Positions 23,363 to 25,732 of a stretch of 25,732 nt of DNA are shown here, one piece after another. The stretch lies in contig JAEZAA010000199.1 of the NCBI GenBank assembly GCA_023430625.1, positions 1 through 25,732 on the forward strand, written 5' to 3'. Numbering within the stretch: position 1 is the first letter of the stretch; each line of letters opens with the position of its first letter. The position numbers were made by a program, and so were the translations under genes. Under the pieces are notes generated by a model. The model did not search any database. It was not told the DNA's origin and was given only the letters and a program-made list of their open reading frames with translations. Origin of the DNA: Pseudomonadota bacterium (GTDB lineage Bacteria; Pseudomonadota; Gammaproteobacteria; Pseudomonadales; Oleiphilaceae).

Positions 23363-23368
23363 ACTATA
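23363..23368 (-). promoter_or_regulatory. Candidate -10 of the cold-shock gene
   Basis: TATAGT on the minus strand matches the sigma-70 -10 consensus at 5 of 6 positions. The hexamer 17 bp upstream (CTGGCT) is a weak -35. The start would be near 23356, leaving a leader of about 143 nt. Confidence 0.45.
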
Positions 23369-23438
23369 CGCGCTCTGCCCGCGAAAGCCAGCATTAAATC
23401 CAGGGGTAGGTACAATTGTCCCCGTTGGCGGACTCTCC

Positions 23439-23458
23439 GCCGGGCCTAATAGCCCGGC
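23439..23458. terminator. Hairpin at the 3' end of the desaturase-family gene
   Basis: GCCGGGC (23439-23445) pairs with GCCCGGC (23452-23458) around a loop containing the TAG stop. It overlaps a second stem, GGCGGA/TCCGCC (23427-23441), by 3 nt, so the two are mutually exclusive. No T-run follows on the minus strand. Confidence 0.4.
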
Positions 23459-24405
23459 TTCTTCTGAACATTGTGCACCCGACTGGCCTCAGGCCGCTCC
23501 CACTCCGGCGGCCTCCACAGATGGCTGACACGGCTCCAGAGATCGCCCGGCTTGGCCATGGCCCGGAACAGGTCCACATACTCATGGGTCCAGAGGGTCA
23601 GGAGACCGTTGCCGGGTGGGGGGCGGGTAATGCCGTATTCGGGCGGGTCCTGGGCGTCCTCATCGATGAAGCTGCCGAACAGGCGGTCCCAGACTATGAA
23701 AACCCCGCCGTAATTACGGTCCACATAGCCGGCGTTGCGGCCATGATGCACCCGGTGGTGGCTGGCGGTGTTGAACAGCCATTCAATGGCGGGATGCAGG
23801 CGGCCGATCAGGGTGGTGTGAATAAAGAACTGGTACACCAAAGACAGGGCATAGGCGATACCGATCCACACCGGGTTAAAGCCGATCAGCGCCAGCGGCA
23901 GGTAGAAGACCCAGTTCAGGTTGAAGATGTTGGTGGCGCTCTGCCGCATGGCGGTGGAGAAGTTCATGCGCTCGGATGAGTGATGCACCACGTGCGCGGC
24001 CCAGAACCAGCGCATGCGGTGGCTCGCCCGGTGCATCCAGTAATAGCAGAAGTCGACGCCCAGGAAGGTCAGCAGCGCGGTGGTCCAGCTCAGCTCCAGG
24101 TCGAGCAGGCGGTACTGGTAACAGAGGGCATAGACCGGAAAGGCGATGATGCCGGCGAACAACAGCTCCGTGGTTTGGTAGCCGGCGCCCAGGGCGAAGT
24201 TGCGCACCGCCTCGCGCGGATCCATGAGGGTGGGGTCGTGACGGATACGGCGGTATTCCCAGACAGCCACGCCGATGAAGATGGGCGTGGCAATCACGAA
24301 GATCAATTGCCGTGCATCCAGGGCCAGCCAGGGACTGAGCAGGTTCCACAACGGCAGCAAGCCACTGCTTTGCAGCACATCATTCAACAGGTCCAACAGA
24401 GCCAT
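23446..24405 (-). CDS. Sterol desaturase / fatty acid hydroxylase-family membrane enzyme
   Basis: This 319-residue membrane protein has the three histidine clusters that bind the di-iron centre: HRASH (HxxxH), HVVHHSSE and SHHRVHHG. Four or five hydrophobic helices surround them (including FVIATPIFIGVAVW and LLFAGIIAFPVYALCY). Members hydroxylate or desaturate sterols, fatty acids, carotenoids or other lipids, and the substrate cannot be told from sequence. The start is the ATG at 24405, with GGGGAGGAG 5 nt upstream; a longer frame to 24474 extends through the promoter region. It is divergent from an AraC-type regulator 186 bp away, which is a likely controller. A carotenoid oxygenase lies just beyond that regulator, so a lipid or isoprenoid pathway is suggested. 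Confidence 0.9.
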   Translation of the reverse strand: MALLDLLNDVLQSSGLLPLWNLLSPWLALDARQLIFVIATPIFIGVAVWEYRRIRHDPTLMDPREAVRNFALGAGYQTTELLFAGIIAFPVYALCYQYRLLDLELSWTTALLTFLGVDFCYYWMHRASHRMRWFWAAHVVHHSSERMNFSTAMRQSATNIFNLNWVFYLPLALIGFNPVWIGIAYALSLVYQFFIHTTLIGRLHPAIEWLFNTASHHRVHHGRNAGYVDRNYGGVFIVWDRLFGSFIDEDAQDPPEYGITRPPPGNGLLTLWTHEYVDLFRAMAKPGDLWSRVSHLWRPPEWERPEASRVHNVQKKPGY

Positions 24406-24521
24406 GGTTACTCCTCCCCAAGGCTGACGGTGTGATGCCGGCGTTGATGCCGTCAGAACTCTTCCGCCGCTCAACTAAGTCTAGCGATTTGCTTATTGTT
24501 CGCTCGCGGCAGTCATCTTTA

Positions 24522-24550
24522 TTGACGATTTACGTCTGCCTTTTGACAAT
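24522..24550 (+). promoter_or_regulatory. Candidate promoter of the AraC-type regulator
   Basis: TTGACG (24522-24527), a 17-bp spacer and GACAAT (24545-24550) make a reasonable sigma-70 promoter, with a start near 24557 and a leader of about 35 nt. It lies in the 186-bp gap shared with the divergent desaturase-family gene. A repeated GATGCCG occurs near the desaturase side and could be a binding half-site. Confidence 0.45.
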
Positions 24551-24591
24551 AGACGCCAACGCCGATGCGCGGCGAGGGTGGAAGGGGATGT

Positions 24592-25605
24592 ATGGCTCAG
24601 GTACTGCGGGTGACGGGCGCCTGGACTGGTCTGTTACGGGACTGGTTGGATCAGGAAGGGCTGGACGCATGGGAGATCCGCACGGCGTTGGCGCGCTGGG
24701 CTGCGGATGACAACGTGCCGGTCGCGGTCTGGCGGGGACTACTGGAACGGGCAGTGGCACTGGTGCCGGAGCGGGTGGCGCCGGAACTGGCCATTGGCGC
24801 CTGTGTCACGCCGGCCCATGTGGGTGTGCTGGGTTATCTGGTGCTGGCGTCGGATACGCTGGGCGAGGCCATGCTGGCCTATCAGCGCTATGAACGGCTG
24901 TTCTACGGCATCAATGTGGCGGAGCTGACGAGCGTCGGCGATCAGGTGGAAATCCGCTGGCCCCAGAGTACCAGCGATCTGGGGCAGCTTGGTGATGGAG
25001 TGGCCATCGCCGCGCTGCTCACGTTTCTTCGGCGTCAGATGGACCAGGCACCGCCGCTGACGGAAGTCGGCTTTCATCATTCGGTGGATGCGCGAGCCCT
25101 CGACGCCTATCGGGATTTCTTTGGTTGCCCCGTCTGCTTCAACGATCCCTATGTGCGGGTACGTTTCTCCACCGCGCATCTGAACACCCCCATGCCGCGC
25201 CGCGACCCGACGCTGCGCCGGCTTCTCGACAGTCAGGCCCAGGCGCTGCTGCGTGCCCTGCCGGGCAGCTCCGAGATGGAGCGCCTGTTGCAGCAGGTGT
25301 TGTTACGCTTGCTGGCCGACGGTGAACCTACCCTGGCCCGAGCCGCTCAGGCCATGCACATGGCGCCGCGTACCCTGCAACGGCGTCTTGCGGGACATGG
25401 CCTCAGCTGGCAGCAATGGCTGGATCGCAGCCGCGAGCAACTGGCGGCGGAATACCTGGCTGATCCGGGATTGACCCTGAGCGATATCGCCCTGCTGCTT
25501 GGGTTCTCGGAGCAAAGCGCCTTTACCCGTGCCTACCGTCGTTGGACCGGCTCCTCTCCAGGGAGGCAACGCCGCCAACCGCTGGGAGGAGAGAGGCGCG
25601 CTTAA
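24592..25605 (+). CDS. AraC-family transcriptional regulator
   Basis: This is a 337-residue regulator. The first 200 residues resemble the arabinose-binding-like sensor of the OruR/AlkR-type AraC group (ACVTPAHVGVLGYLVLASDT, AMLAYQRYERLFYG and VGFHHSVDARALDAYRDFFG, with CPVCFNDPYVRVRFS). The C-terminal 90 residues are the double helix-turn-helix domain: LARAAQAMHMAPRTLQRRLA, then LSDIALLLGFSEQSAFTRAY and RRWTGSSPG. Such regulators often respond to small hydrophobic or amino-acid-derived effectors. The ATG at 24592 follows GAAGGGG. It is divergent from the desaturase-family gene, and its TAA overlaps the stop of the carotenoid oxygenase by 3-4 bp tail to tail. It may regulate either neighbour (inference). 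Confidence 0.92.
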   Translation: MAQVLRVTGAWTGLLRDWLDQEGLDAWEIRTALARWAADDNVPVAVWRGLLERAVALVPERVAPELAIGACVTPAHVGVLGYLVLASDTLGEAMLAYQRYERLFYGINVAELTSVGDQVEIRWPQSTSDLGQLGDGVAIAALLTFLRRQMDQAPPLTEVGFHHSVDARALDAYRDFFGCPVCFNDPYVRVRFSTAHLNTPMPRRDPTLRRLLDSQAQALLRALPGSSEMERLLQQVLLRLLADGEPTLARAAQAMHMAPRTLQRRLAGHGLSWQQWLDRSREQLAAEYLADPGLTLSDIALLLGFSEQSAFTRAYRRWTGSSPGRQRRQPLGGERRA

Positions 25606-25732
25606 TGCGCGGAGGGAATCCAGTTGCCATGAAATCCCATGGGTACCCGCACCGGTAGCTCCACGACCGCCTGTGGTTCGCCGTCCAGATCATCCGCGTT
25701 CAGGATCACCACCGAGCTGCGTTCCGTCGCCA
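25602..25732 (-). CDS. Carotenoid oxygenase family protein, C-terminal end (partial)
   Basis: The minus strand is open from the window edge to TAA at 25604-25602, giving the last 42 residues of a longer protein. It starts ATERSSVVILNADDLDGEPQ and ends LPVRVPMGFHGNWIPSAH. The ending with LP.RVP.GFHGNW.P is characteristic of carotenoid cleavage dioxygenases (the RPE65/CCD family), where the His belongs to the iron-binding set. These enzymes split carotenoids, apocarotenoids or lignin-derived stilbenes with O2. The rest lies outside the window, so substrate and length are unknown. The stop overlaps that of the AraC-type regulator in a shared TTAA. Confidence 0.8.
   Translation of the reverse strand, partial: ATERSSVVILNADDLDGEPQAVVELPVRVPMGFHGNWIPSAH

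Overview
The window is a GC-rich (by eye about 60-65% G+C), densely coding chromosomal segment of a Gram-negative bacterium, most likely a free-living, respiring gammaproteobacterium. This rests on the gene set: OmpW-type porin, RhlE-type DEAD-box helicase paired with a RIO kinase, NfeD/slipin pair, cytochrome c' with cytochrome b561, CspA-family protein and a PAS-GGDEF-EAL protein. I see no tRNA, rRNA, CRISPR array, insertion sequence, phage gene or integration site. It looks like ordinary core and peripheral chromosome rather than a mobile island.

Layout. Positions 1-1773 (minus) hold a SUV3-like RNA helicase whose frame is interrupted by one TAG at 148-150. Codons continue in the same frame to the window edge, so the gene is probably a single-base nonsense allele, a sequencing error or a readthrough case. 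A small cysteine-cluster (YkgJ-type) protein is divergent at 1895-2200. From 2242 to 18590 every gene I call is on the minus strand. In order of increasing coordinate they are: an Old Yellow Enzyme of the YqjM/XenA type, a P2-type cation ATPase, an MscS-like channel, OmpW, a RIO-family kinase, RhlE, a slipin, an NfeD-type membrane serine protease, a Na/Pi-cotransporter-family protein, and a three-PAS GGDEF-EAL protein. After a 329-bp divergent regulatory region, the plus strand carries cytochrome c', cytochrome b561, a secreted BON-domain protein, a 63-residue protein of unknown function and a fused SpmA/SpmB (nucleoside-recognition) membrane protein. Then come a small three-helix membrane protein and a cold-shock protein (both minus), a sterol-desaturase-family hydroxylase (minus), a divergent AraC-type regulator (plus), and the C-terminal end of a carotenoid oxygenase (minus) cut by the window edge.

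Functional themes. RNA metabolism: SUV3-like helicase, RhlE and the RIO kinase immediately behind it, CspA. Envelope homeostasis: NfeD plus slipin with overlapping stop and start, OmpW, MscS, P-type ATPase, Na/Pi family. Low-oxygen or NO-linked redox: cytochrome c' plus b561, and an FNR/Anr-like box correctly placed in front of ompW. Lipid or isoprenoid oxidation: desaturase, AraC regulator and carotenoid oxygenase at the right end.

For several genes I chose a shorter start than the longest open frame. The far-upstream codon was TTG, or an ATG lying inside a promoter element, while an internal ATG follows a good Shine-Dalgarno sequence. I did not find a clearly new multi-gene system. The best leads are the amber-interrupted helicase, the cold-shock leader that can pair with its own ribosome-binding site, the OmpW FNR box, the P-type ATPase lacking the TM6 aspartate, and the right-end lipid/carotenoid cluster.
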